Positions 16,322-24,218 of a stretch of DNA of 45,475 nt are shown piece by piece. The notes beneath the pieces were generated by a model that searched no databases, had not been told where the DNA came from, and worked only from the letters and a program-made list of their open reading frames with translations. Both the position numbers and the translations under genes were made by a program. This DNA is from an uncultured Bacteroidales bacterium (GTDB lineage Bacteria > Bacteroidota > Bacteroidia > Bacteroidales > FEN-979). The stretch is from assembly GCA_903837605.1 (NCBI GenBank), contig CAILVF010000050.1:1-45475 (forward strand), given 5' to 3'. Position 1 is the stretch's first letter, and each line of letters begins with the position of its first letter.

Positions 16322-17518
16322 TTAGCTGACGGATTTTATGACCTGTAAAGGACCCCCGTATTTCCTGTATTCATCGAGCCTGCAGGAGTTGATCAGCTTC
16401 CCCTGGTAAGCCATCATATTCGGACAGTCATCGCAGAAGTTGATCATCCCTTCATCTACTTCATTCGGCTGCTGAAAATGGATGCTCTGCACATAGATGC
16501 TGTTAAACAAATGGAGCGGATTGCGCAACACTGCTTTTATAAAGTGTTTGGCCGACTTACGCACCTCCCTGTCGAACACGGAAGCGAGAAATACTTTCCT
16601 GCCGACTTTTGAGCTGTCGAGGAAGGCAAAATAGCGCCGTCTAAAGAAGTGATAGGCAACCTGGGATAGTTCCACCGTTTCGGCGCCAAGCACACCCATC
16701 CACAGCCTCTTTGACCCGATAGCGGCTATGTTGATGAATTTGTTGATCTCGTATCTTGAGGTTCCGTTCAGGTAGGCGCTTGCATGGAGCCCCGGAAATG
16801 ATTTAAGAAGGGAATCATACATTTCCTCGCTGGTAATGGATATTTCGTAGGGATCGGGCCTGCCCTGGGAGTAATCTCCCGGCGCTATGACTTTTCCTTC
16901 GGCAATGAACTTAAACCTGCTGTCATCGGCAATGGCCCGGTAAGCAATGAATGAAATATGCTGAACTTTGTGAAGGTTTTTAAGGCACCATTCAACGACA
17001 GGGGGTATGAATGCGAAATTTGACCTGAAGACCGTTACATGAAAGCCGCATTGTATGCTTTTGGTGTTCCAAAGCATATCGGCATAATACTGCCTCAGTT
17101 CGTTCAATTCTGTTTCGGTTTTCCCGGCCCAGCCTTCACGTTTCTGGAGGCTGTCGATATGCAGGTGGATCTTTGCCAGTCCGGCCTTTTTCAGTTCCGA
17201 TACATATTCAGGGGTAAGGAGCAAGCCGTTGGAGATGATGATAGGTTTTATGTTCATTTTACTGATGAACCTCACCACTTCGACCAGGTTTGGATATCCC
17301 AGGGGCTCCCCTCCTGCGATGGTGATATAATCGCAGTTCGTCAGCGCTGCCGTGTCAACAATGTCCTTGTAAACCGCATCAAGGGGCCTGTGGCCTTCAA
17401 TCTGGCTGCGGTAACATCCGGGGCACTGCATGTCGCATACATCGGTCACTTCGATCCACCCCCCGGGATTGTCGGTTTTTGACCAGGGGAACCTGTAAAG
17501 TTTTTTTCGGTCTGTCAT
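16322..17518 (-). CDS. radical SAM protein, first tandem paralogue
   Basis: 398 residues. The cluster motif is Cys28, Cys32 and Cys35 (CDMQCPGC) and the SAM motif is IAGGEPLGYP. The N-terminus YRFPWSKTDNPGGWIEVTD is nearly the same in all three paralogues. The C-terminal set is CDDC ... C with 13 residues between the second and third Cys, then LDEYRKYG. A conserved FDREVRK ... VQS ... QQP block precedes it. All three look catalytically complete, which argues for different substrates or steps rather than decay. The gene follows the acyltransferase gene by 38 bases. Confidence 0.9.
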   Translation of the reverse strand: MTDRKKLYRFPWSKTDNPGGWIEVTDVCDMQCPGCYRSQIEGHRPLDAVYKDIVDTAALTNCDYITIAGGEPLGYPNLVEVVRFISKMNIKPIIISNGLLLTPEYVSELKKAGLAKIHLHIDSLQKREGWAGKTETELNELRQYYADMLWNTKSIQCGFHVTVFRSNFAFIPPVVEWCLKNLHKVQHISFIAYRAIADDSRFKFIAEGKVIAPGDYSQGRPDPYEISITSEEMYDSLLKSFPGLHASAYLNGTSRYEINKFINIAAIGSKRLWMGVLGAETVELSQVAYHFFRRRYFAFLDSSKVGRKVFLASVFDREVRKSAKHFIKAVLRNPLHLFNSIYVQSIHFQQPNEVDEGMINFCDDCPNMMAYQGKLINSCRLDEYRKYGGPLQVIKSVS

Positions 17519-17556
17519 ATGAAAGTAAATTAAGTGATGCGGCCTTTATTCATAGT

Positions 17557-18717
17557 TCACATAAGCTGTTTCCTGTAAATCCTGAAACGTTTGCAGAGTT
17601 TACCACCCAGCCTTTCCATTACGCTTCTGACAAGTAGGTTGTTTTCAAGTTCATGATGGCTGTCCATCACGGTGTAGCCTGCTTTTTTTGCTTCTTCGAT
17701 GATACTCAGCATCCCATAGGCATCCAGGCCCGAGCCCCTGAAACCGGAATGCACGCCGGCCAGCAGTAAATCAAACTGTTTTGTTTTTTTGGGAGCTCTA
17801 AGCAGGTAAAACAACCCAAAAGGGAACAGTTTCCCCCGGGCTTTCCTGAATCCGTAATTCAGGTTTGGTACGCCGAGAATAAATGCGGCCAGGGTTTGTC
17901 CATGAAACGCGACCTTGACAAACCTGGGATCGATCACAGGAAGAAATTTTCTGCCAATGGCAATGATTTCATCGTCGGTAAGGGGATCATAACCGTACAA
18001 GCCTGCGAAACTCTCGTTCATAAGCTGCAGTACAGGCTTCAGCCAGGGCTTCAGCTCTTTCTTTTTCTTAAAATCAGGGAAGTCGAACTGTTTCCTGTCA
18101 TAAAGCCGCTGCACTATTCTTTTGTATGCTTCCGGAACCGGATTCGTGAGGTCGACCTGGTAGACCACATAGTCAATCTCTTTTACATATCCTGATGATT
18201 CCACGAACCCGGGCAGGTATTCAAAATTGTAATAGGTAGCCAGGGTGGGTTCGAAATCAAATCCCTCTATAATAAAGCCTTCAGGGTCCTGGTCTGAAAA
18301 TCCCATGGGGCCCGTCACTTTTTTCATACCATGAACCGATGCCCAGTCTTCAACATGTTTCAGAAGGGCATCTGCGATTGCCTGGTCGTCGTAACATTCC
18401 AGGTACCCGAAGCATGCATTTTTCTCCCCGAGTCTTTCGTTTCTCTGCCTGTTAATAATGCCCATAATGCGGCCGACCGGCCTGTTCCCTTCATAAGCCA
18501 GTAAGAGCAGGGTGTCGTTTTTTTGAAAAGCGGGATTTTTTTTCCGGTCGAAATAACTCCATTCCTCAACCAGCAGGGGAGGAACCCATCGTTCATGCAT
18601 TTTATGGATTTTAAACGGCAGCATGATAAAGGCCCGGAGTTCGCGTTTTGTATGGACCGGCCTTATCCTCAGGTCCGGATGCGTGGTTTCGTTTGTCATA
18701 TAGGGTTTGTTTACCAT
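17557..18717 (-). CDS. GNAT-like N-acyltransferase, candidate ceramide-synthase-like enzyme
   Basis: 386 residues. The N-terminus may be either at 18717 or six codons later (MTNETTHPD). The fold resembles the GNAT superfamily: an N-terminal half with LLLLAYEGNRPVGRIMGIINRQ and a C-terminal half with LLLAGVHSGFRGSGLDAYGM, where the R-G-x-G turn looks like an acyl-CoA or acyl-carrier loop, then DSHHELENN. A GNAT-like protein acts as the bacterial ceramide synthase characterised in Caulobacter, and the neighbouring long-chain-base-type synthase makes the same role attractive here. The start codon overlaps the stop of that neighbour (ATGGTAA), implying coupling. Acyl specificity is inference. Confidence 0.75.
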   Translation of the reverse strand: MVNKPYMTNETTHPDLRIRPVHTKRELRAFIMLPFKIHKMHERWVPPLLVEEWSYFDRKKNPAFQKNDTLLLLAYEGNRPVGRIMGIINRQRNERLGEKNACFGYLECYDDQAIADALLKHVEDWASVHGMKKVTGPMGFSDQDPEGFIIEGFDFEPTLATYYNFEYLPGFVESSGYVKEIDYVVYQVDLTNPVPEAYKRIVQRLYDRKQFDFPDFKKKKELKPWLKPVLQLMNESFAGLYGYDPLTDDEIIAIGRKFLPVIDPRFVKVAFHGQTLAAFILGVPNLNYGFRKARGKLFPFGLFYLLRAPKKTKQFDLLLAGVHSGFRGSGLDAYGMLSIIEEAKKAGYTVMDSHHELENNLLVRSVMERLGGKLCKRFRIYRKQLM

Positions 18718-19940
18718 GTCATGATTTTCCTGACTTTTTCAAAAACCGAGAGAACCCTTGCCAGTTGGTCTTCGGTATGCGTTGCCATATAACTGGTCCG
18801 CAGTAATGAACGTTTGCTTTTCACAGCAGGGGGAAGGGCAACATTAGTATAGATCCCATCCCTGAAGAGGAGGTCCCAAGCCCTCATCGTTTTAAACTGG
18901 TCGCCTATCAATACAGGCACTATGGGAGTCTGGCTGTTCCCGGTATTATAACCTGATGCTGTAAGGCCGGTTTTCATGGTCATCCCAATTTTATTGACTC
19001 TCTCGATAAGCCGGGGTTCCCTGTCGATGATGTCGAGGGCTGCAATCACCGTTGCAAGGTTTGCAGGTGGAAGGCTGGCGCTGAAAATGAACGGACGGGC
19101 GGTATGCTGGATCCAGTGTATGACTTCTTTTTTACCGGCAATGAAGCCCCCGACAGAAGCCAGTGACTTGCTGAAAGTCCCCATGACCAGGTCTACCTTG
19201 TCAATGCAGTTAAAATGTGCAGGGGTGCCATGTCCTTTCCCAAGCACTCCAATGGAATGGGCATCATCGACCATCAGACGGAAATGATATTTTTCACACA
19301 AAGCCGTGATCTCCGGCAAGGGTGCAATATCGCCTTCCATACTGAAGACCCCGTCGACAATCACCAGCTTCCCCGGTTTTTCATCGGGGTATGACTTAAG
19401 GACCTCTTCCAGGGAATGCATATCGTTATGCCTGAAATAGCGGACTTCAATCGTTTTGTTTGCTTTTGCCAGGCCCACCCCGTCATTGATGCTCCCGTGA
19501 ACTTCCTTGTCAAGTACTACAATATCCCCCCTTCCCAATATTGAGCTGATGGTGCCCAGGTTGGCCTGGTAGCCGGTGGCAAAAACCAGGGCGCTTTCCA
19601 TCCCGGTAAACGCTGCCAGCCGGTCTTCCAGGTCAAGATGCAGTTGCAAGGTCCCGTTCAGGAATCGTGAGCCGGTGCAGGAAGTCCCGTATTTCTCCAG
19701 CGCCTTGACAGCTGCTTCCTTTACACCCTGATGCATCGTAAGTCCCAGGTAATTGTTGGAACCAATCATAATGAACCGCCGGCCTTCATGAATGAATTCT
19801 GTCCCTTCAGGCTCATCCACAGGAATGAAAAACGGGTACAATCCCAGGGCCTGGGCCATTCTCGGGTTGGTGGGATATCCCAGTGAACGGGCGTAATCAG
19901 CCTCGTAATAAAACCGTTTGCACTTTTCGAACAGGTCCAT
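18711..19940 (-). CDS. serine-palmitoyltransferase-like alpha-oxoamine synthase
   Basis: 409 residues from the ATG at 19940; a TTG two codons upstream overlaps the previous stop and is less likely. This is a fold-type I PLP enzyme of the AONS/KBL/SPT family, which condenses an amino acid with an acyl thioester and releases CO2. Lys258 in GTFSKSLASVGG is the PLP lysine, His148 the stacking residue, and DDAHSIG the cofactor-binding Asp/His. The GTFSKS form and SNNYLGL ... GSRFLNGT are typical of serine palmitoyltransferases and of the cysteate acyltransferases that make sulfonolipids, rather than of biotin-pathway enzymes. Serine and cysteate use cannot be told apart by eye. It lies between a reductase and an acyltransferase. 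Confidence 0.85.
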   Translation of the reverse strand: MDLFEKCKRFYYEADYARSLGYPTNPRMAQALGLYPFFIPVDEPEGTEFIHEGRRFIMIGSNNYLGLTMHQGVKEAAVKALEKYGTSCTGSRFLNGTLQLHLDLEDRLAAFTGMESALVFATGYQANLGTISSILGRGDIVVLDKEVHGSINDGVGLAKANKTIEVRYFRHNDMHSLEEVLKSYPDEKPGKLVIVDGVFSMEGDIAPLPEITALCEKYHFRLMVDDAHSIGVLGKGHGTPAHFNCIDKVDLVMGTFSKSLASVGGFIAGKKEVIHWIQHTARPFIFSASLPPANLATVIAALDIIDREPRLIERVNKIGMTMKTGLTASGYNTGNSQTPIVPVLIGDQFKTMRAWDLLFRDGIYTNVALPPAVKSKRSLLRTSYMATHTEDQLARVLSVFEKVRKIMTW

Positions 19941-19942
19941 AA

Positions 19943-21076
19943 TCAATCTTCTACCCAGCCATTCAGTTTGGCCAGATTACGGCGGTCAAGAACTTCATAA
20001 AGAAAATCATGTGCCTCTATGCATACTTCGGGAGGCATGGCCCCTTTGAGATGTATTTTCCCCTGGGCGATCATAATGGCGCCTATGGATGCCGGAACCC
20101 CTGTCGCCGGGCCGAGCCGGCCTACCGATGAAAACAGTATCTTTTTCGTTTTGCCTCTTTTCCGGCCTTTCAGCCTTACCATCAATGCTGCCTCGGGGGC
20201 TACGTTGGCCAGGCTTTTACAGCGTTTGAGCAGCTTAGTGGCAGCAAAGTCCATGGCCTCGACATGCGATCCGTTCACACGCACGGGCCCGATGGCTTCC
20301 CTCACAAGTTTCCCAAGTTCAAGGATGTCGTTGTTTACGCCCGACGGAATGAATGTTGCTTTATTATCAACAATTCTTGCCGATGGATAAGATCTTGATA
20401 AGGTAATGGGTTCCGGATGGCCTATGTGGAAGACTTCGACATTCCCGATGGGAGCTGGGAATTCAAGGATCTCCCCCCCGTCGACAAAGGACCTCATCTC
20501 TTTCATTATCCCTCCTTCCACGGTATAAGCCTTGCCTGAAAGTGAATACAGCAGGTGCTGGCTCAGGGCAAATCCGCCCGGATCGGCCCCGCTCATGACC
20601 CAGGCCGTGTGGATCTCATCCACCTCGTCGAGCTGGTCGGCAGCAGCCCTGACCAAAACGTTATCAATGCCGGGGGCTCCCCCCAGGCCGAATATGATGG
20701 GAATGCCGGCATCTTTTGCCGCTTCGTCGAGATCGTACATTTTATAGGTTATCTCGTACTCATCATTGACATCGACCAGGGGGACCCTGGCTTTGATCGC
20801 GGCATATGCCACAGGCAGCTCATATTTGTAATTCGGTCCGGCGCAGTTTACGGCTACCTTACAGTCTTTCATGAGTTCTGCCACTGCATCGGAATCGGAG
20901 ATGTCAATCCTTGCCTCAGTTATTTTAGTTGACCGTCCCTTGAGGGAAGGAATGAACCCTGAAGAATTGGACATCGTTCGTGTGCCTACGATTATTTCTT
21001 CAAAGACCCCGTAATCATACAGGTCCCTGAGCGCTTCTTTCCCTATTTCACCACAACCAAGTAATAATGCTTTCAT
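19943..21076 (-). CDS. saccharopine-dehydrogenase-like NAD(P)-dependent oxidoreductase
   Basis: 377 residues. The Rossmann motif GCGEIG (residues 7-12) sits at the N-terminus, with AVNCAGPNYKYELPVAYAAI and a GLGGAPGIDNVLVRA segment typical of Lys9/saccharopine-dehydrogenase relatives. True lysine catabolism is unlikely, because this is the first gene of an operon with a long-chain-base-type synthase. It could reduce the 3-keto product of that enzyme or act on its amino-acid substrate. It ends 2 bases before the ATG of the next gene. The promoter lies in or before the repeat at 21105-21184 but no consensus box was found. Confidence 0.8.
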   Translation of the reverse strand: MKALLLGCGEIGKEALRDLYDYGVFEEIIVGTRTMSNSSGFIPSLKGRSTKITEARIDISDSDAVAELMKDCKVAVNCAGPNYKYELPVAYAAIKARVPLVDVNDEYEITYKMYDLDEAAKDAGIPIIFGLGGAPGIDNVLVRAAADQLDEVDEIHTAWVMSGADPGGFALSQHLLYSLSGKAYTVEGGIMKEMRSFVDGGEILEFPAPIGNVEVFHIGHPEPITLSRSYPSARIVDNKATFIPSGVNNDILELGKLVREAIGPVRVNGSHVEAMDFAATKLLKRCKSLANVAPEAALMVRLKGRKRGKTKKILFSSVGRLGPATGVPASIGAIMIAQGKIHLKGAMPPEVCIEAHDFLYEVLDRRNLAKLNGWVED

Positions 21077-21104
21077 GTTATGTACGTTTTAAATTTCAAC
21101 ATCC

Positions 21105-21184
21105 CATCCAGTTATCCAACTATCCAGTCATCCAGTCATCCAGCTATCCAGTCATCCAGTCATCCAGTCATCCAGCTATCCAGC
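21105..21184. repeat. 8-bp tandem repeat after a FISUMP gene
   Basis: About ten units of TCCAGTCA, TCCAGCTA or TCCAGTTA. On the coding strand of the gene it follows (minus) it reads CTGGATAG or CTGGATGA, the same sense as the other CTGG arrays. It starts 3 bases after the stop codon at 21187 and lies just upstream of the seven-gene operon, so it occupies both a 3' end and a possible promoter region. Confidence 0.9.
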
Positions 21185-21186
21185 CC

Positions 21187-22317
21187 TCAGTCCCTCAAAC
21201 ACCGCACCGGCAGACCTGATCTTTTATCAGTATTTGTATACATGATGCCCCCGTCGGCATTGCCCATATAAAAAGCTTTTCCCGTAAGGCTGTCGGCAGG
21301 CGTTGAAGACCACCACTGATAGGATAATCCTCTTGCGGATGAATATTCCCCGTTTGCAAAGCGGAATCTTCCCGGCAGGGCAAAGGGATCTTCACTCAGG
21401 CTTCCTGTAACGGCAGGAATGGGTTCTGCCAGTTTTTTACCTGCTGCCGATCCCCCTCCGAGGCAGTCGACAAGCGACGACCATTCTGATAATGACGGCA
21501 CATGCCATCCCTTCGGGCAAATGCCGCGACTGTCGTTCATGGCATTCCAGTTATACAGATTGCCGGTGTTATTGCTTGCTGAAGAATCACTCACATAACT
21601 GCAGGTAGCGCCGGCAGCAGCTTTCCCCCAATCCCCGTTCGCCTTTACATCGGCAATTGGTTCCCCGTTGCGGTAATGTTTAACCATCAGGTTCCCGGCC
21701 AGCCATACCTGTCCTGCAACAGCAAACGTGTGATACACGTTGCCGTCGGTATCGGTCACATTGCTGTGCAGCCTGGTAAAATGAGCCATAGGAACACTGG
21801 TATAGTGATTATTCAAAGCATACATCATCAGTTTTTTCCGGTTTTCATTGAATTTTGCCTGGTCCCGGTGTATGGGGATGGAAATTTTCACCGAACCTAT
21901 AGTAGCTCCAATGCAAGCACCAAAACCTAAACCCCAGCAGCCTACCCATAAAGCGGCTCCGGCATTATGGCCGATGCATGCACCGGTAATAACACCCGCA
22001 ACAAACCCTGCAGCCATGCCGATCAAAGCCCCCCTGTTGATGCTGCGCTTCCTCCTGATCTTAATGTTCTCGATGGAGCTGACCTTAAATTGGGAAACAG
22101 CGAAGTTGCCTGCGACATAATCCTCAGTGTTTTTTGAATTGGAGAGTATCACCGAGGAGTCCCTTATCTCAAAAAGTACCCCTTTTTGCCTTGAAGGTTC
22201 TTTATCCAGCTTGAGCCACGACTTATAAAGTTTCTTTTTCCAGATCGAGTCTTTCTGCGCAGCTGCAGGACCGGCCATACATAGGATAAGTGCTGCAATG
22301 AGTAAAGTTGTTCTCAT
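21187..22317 (-). CDS. FISUMP-domain protein with a glycine-rich membrane hairpin
   Basis: 376 residues. A signal peptide ends at AAAQ. Residues 30-90 form a small beta-rich domain (SSVILSNSK), then a glycine-rich double membrane segment (about 95-145, GMAAGFVAGVITGACIGHNAG ... GLGFGACIGATIG). The C-terminal half is a Fibrobacter succinogenes major paralogous (FISUMP) domain: TDTDGNVYHT, GQVWLAGNL, CPKGWHVPSLSEW, WWSS and an RCLRD end. The same layout occurs at 24219. The function of these proteins is not established. The start overlaps the stop of the membrane-protein gene upstream by 4 bases, so the two are co-translated. Confidence 0.85.
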   Translation of the reverse strand: MRTTLLIAALILCMAGPAAAQKDSIWKKKLYKSWLKLDKEPSRQKGVLFEIRDSSVILSNSKNTEDYVAGNFAVSQFKVSSIENIKIRRKRSINRGALIGMAAGFVAGVITGACIGHNAGAALWVGCWGLGFGACIGATIGSVKISIPIHRDQAKFNENRKKLMMYALNNHYTSVPMAHFTRLHSNVTDTDGNVYHTFAVAGQVWLAGNLMVKHYRNGEPIADVKANGDWGKAAAGATCSYVSDSSASNNTGNLYNWNAMNDSRGICPKGWHVPSLSEWSSLVDCLGGGSAAGKKLAEPIPAVTGSLSEDPFALPGRFRFANGEYSSARGLSYQWWSSTPADSLTGKAFYMGNADGGIMYTNTDKRSGLPVRCLRD

Positions 22318-22751
22318 AATGAACTTGTTTTTTGAACATGTTTACGGTTAAAAATAAATCCGGCGATCAATAATATTTCCCCAATGACAGCTTCCAGGAT
22401 GGGCGGCCTGCCGGGGGTATGTGAGCTGATTATAATTGTGGCGTAGGAGATACAGATCATGGCGATGGTGCCGATGATAAGTATCAATGAAGGTATCCAT
22501 GGAATCCTGCACTGTGTAAATTTGTATTGCAGGAAAATCATTGCGAAAGCCAGTGAAATGAATCCACCCGAAGTTGCTCTCATCAACGCCAGGATGAGGT
22601 ATCTCGTGGCAGGGTCAACCTGGGTCCAGTCCATGGATATTGCAACAGAGTGATAGGGCATGAAACTGTTCCTGAATAAATAAATGAATCCAAAAGAAAG
22701 GAGGATCGCTGCAGACAGGAAGGTGGTAAGATTTCCGCTTATGTTTTTCAT
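22314..22751 (-). CDS. small four-helix membrane protein, unknown function
   Basis: 145 residues from MKNISGNLTT. An earlier start at 22805 would lie upstream of the promoter at 22776-22806. Four hydrophobic segments are visible (TFLSAAILLSFGFIYLF, a middle helix before FLQYKF, SLILIIGTIAMICISYAT and AVIGEILLIAGFIF). No enzyme or transport motif is recognised. Its stop overlaps the start of the FISUMP gene (ATGA), so it may work with that protein or only share its promoter. Confidence 0.75.
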   Translation of the reverse strand: MKNISGNLTTFLSAAILLSFGFIYLFRNSFMPYHSVAISMDWTQVDPATRYLILALMRATSGGFISLAFAMIFLQYKFTQCRIPWIPSLILIIGTIAMICISYATIIISSHTPGRPPILEAVIGEILLIAGFIFNRKHVQKTSSL

Positions 22752-22775
22752 AATTCCTGTGTAAAGTGTCTGAAT

Positions 22776-22806
22776 CAAAATTACCATGGTCCCGGGGCGG
22801 ATCAAA
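22776..22806 (-). promoter_or_regulatory. Bacteroidota-type promoter for the membrane protein/FISUMP pair
   Basis: On the minus strand, TTTG (22803-22806), 19 nt, then TAATTTTG (22776-22783), a complete match to the TTTG/TAnnTTTG consensus at standard spacing. Transcription would begin about 18 nt before the ATG at 22751. This is one of the two best promoter matches in the window. Confidence 0.75.
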
Positions 22807-22955
22807 ACTGATTTACGCTAACCGGGGGAGGATATTTGCATAAAATCCAAAATCGGCCGGTCCCGGTGGCCTGGATTTGCAGGATTTGCAAAATCGCGGG
22901 ATCTGACCGGAAACTATTGCATGAAATGGTTTTTTTGATGTGAAGTCATTGCCTG

Positions 22956-23086
22956 GATGCGGGATAACGGGATGCGGGATAACGGGATCAACAAAATATA
23001 TGTAATCTACCTTATATCATGATTCTCTTATCCCGCTATCCTGCATCGGTGCGAAGCACCCTTATCCCGCATCTGTGCGCAGCACA
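22956..23086. repeat. inverted repeat-rich gap upstream of the HTH gene
   Basis: Two tandem 15-bp units GATGCGGGATAACGG (22956-22988) are followed by complementary-sense units such as TTATCCCGC and ATCCTGC (23027-23086). The two halves could pair into a long hairpin. The rest of this 410-base gap holds the two promoters described here and no gene. A related G-rich then C-rich pair lies at 33801-33858. Confidence 0.75.
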
Positions 23087-23110
23087 TTCATCACGAATCC
23101 TGACCAGCTA

Positions 23111-23142
23111 TTGACTTTTGTGTTTTATTTTATCTATCTTTA
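23111..23142 (+). promoter_or_regulatory. candidate promoter for the HTH gene
   Basis: TTG (23111-23113), 21 nt, then TATCTTTA (23135-23142), one mismatch from TAnnTTTG. It places transcription about 13-15 nt before the ATG at 23162 and argues against an earlier start at 23075. Confidence 0.5.
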
Positions 23143-23161
23143 CTACATCAACCTGCACATT

Positions 23162-24169
23162 ATGAATGAAAATTCCGGTATCCAGGAAACGCTTTTCAGT
23201 CTCATAAAAAGCAAACTTGCACCCAATATTTCATTTGTCCACGATCTTTCAGAACTTCTGGGAATTAGCTATGACAGCGCATACCGAAGGATCAGGGGGC
23301 AGAAAGACCTGACCCTGGAAGAAGTGAAAAAGATTTGCTCGCACTACAATATTTCGATGGACGAAGCCCTGAATTTCCACTCTGACCAGGTATCGTTCAA
23401 GACGCTGGCCATTGGAAAAGACGGGTTCACCTTTGAAAACTGGCTGAACACCCTCCTTAGTGAGATGAAAAGGATATACGATTGCAGGAACAGGGAGATT
23501 ATTTATGCTGCCAAAGACGTACCTATTTTCTACTATTTTGAATTCCCCGAAATAGCCGCTTTTAAATTCTTTTTCTGGCATAAGGTTCTCATTCCCTATG
23601 GCGAATATAAAAACGGGCATGTCGTTTTGGAAACTCCCGGAGAACTGTTTGAGACCGGTCGAAGGCTGTTGTCCTGCTATACGAAGATACCCGTTATTGA
23701 GATCTGGAGTGAAGACACCATTGCAAGCATCATCCGACAGATAGATTATTGCCTGGAGTCGGGTTTCTTTACTCGCCTGGAAGATGCCCTGAAGTTATGT
23801 GATGTTATAAACACCTGGCTTGATCATGTGCAAAGCCAGGCTGAGCATGGATTCCAGTATATGCAGGGAAGGCCGGCCGAAGGGATTGAAAATTCGTATA
23901 AATTGTTTCATAATGAGATACTCGTAAACGACAATACCATTCTTGTCAATACCGAGGGCCGGAAAACGGCCTACCTTACCTATAACGTCATCAACCAGAT
24001 GATCACCAGTAACCCTGTATTCTGCGACCAGATTGAGAATTCCCTTCGTAACCTGATGCAGAAATCAACATTGATAAGCGGTACCTCTGCAAAGGAAAGG
24101 TACCACTTCTTCAATTCCCTCCAGGAAAAAGTAAAGCTGCTCAGGCAAAGGATAGAACGGAGGAAATAG
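23162..24169 (+). CDS. HTH-containing cytosolic regulator-like protein
   Basis: 335 residues from MNENSGIQET; a start at 23075 would precede the promoter. An XRE-like helix-turn-helix lies at about residues 18-62 (LSELLGISYDSAYRRIRGQ then LTLEEVKKICSHYNISMDE). The remaining 270 residues are a helical, aromatic-rich region with no recognised domain, of a type seen in Bacteroidota proteins that carry an N-terminal HTH. No signal peptide or TM segment. The gene lies between two FISUMP genes of the same rare layout, so it might control them; this is inference. Confidence 0.8.
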   Translation: MNENSGIQETLFSLIKSKLAPNISFVHDLSELLGISYDSAYRRIRGQKDLTLEEVKKICSHYNISMDEALNFHSDQVSFKTLAIGKDGFTFENWLNTLLSEMKRIYDCRNREIIYAAKDVPIFYYFEFPEIAAFKFFFWHKVLIPYGEYKNGHVVLETPGELFETGRRLLSCYTKIPVIEIWSEDTIASIIRQIDYCLESGFFTRLEDALKLCDVINTWLDHVQSQAEHGFQYMQGRPAEGIENSYKLFHNEILVNDNTILVNTEGRKTAYLTYNVINQMITSNPVFCDQIENSLRNLMQKSTLISGTSAKERYHFFNSLQEKVKLLRQRIERRK

Positions 24170-24218
24170 GCAGCTTCAAGCTTTTAATAACATCGAAAAC
24201 CTTGCTCCTCCTCACAAT

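Noticed and set aside
18711..19946. TTG start at 19946 for the SPT-like gene
   Set aside because: The ATG at 19940 gives a conserved-looking start 2 bases after the upstream stop and needs no unusual initiation codon.
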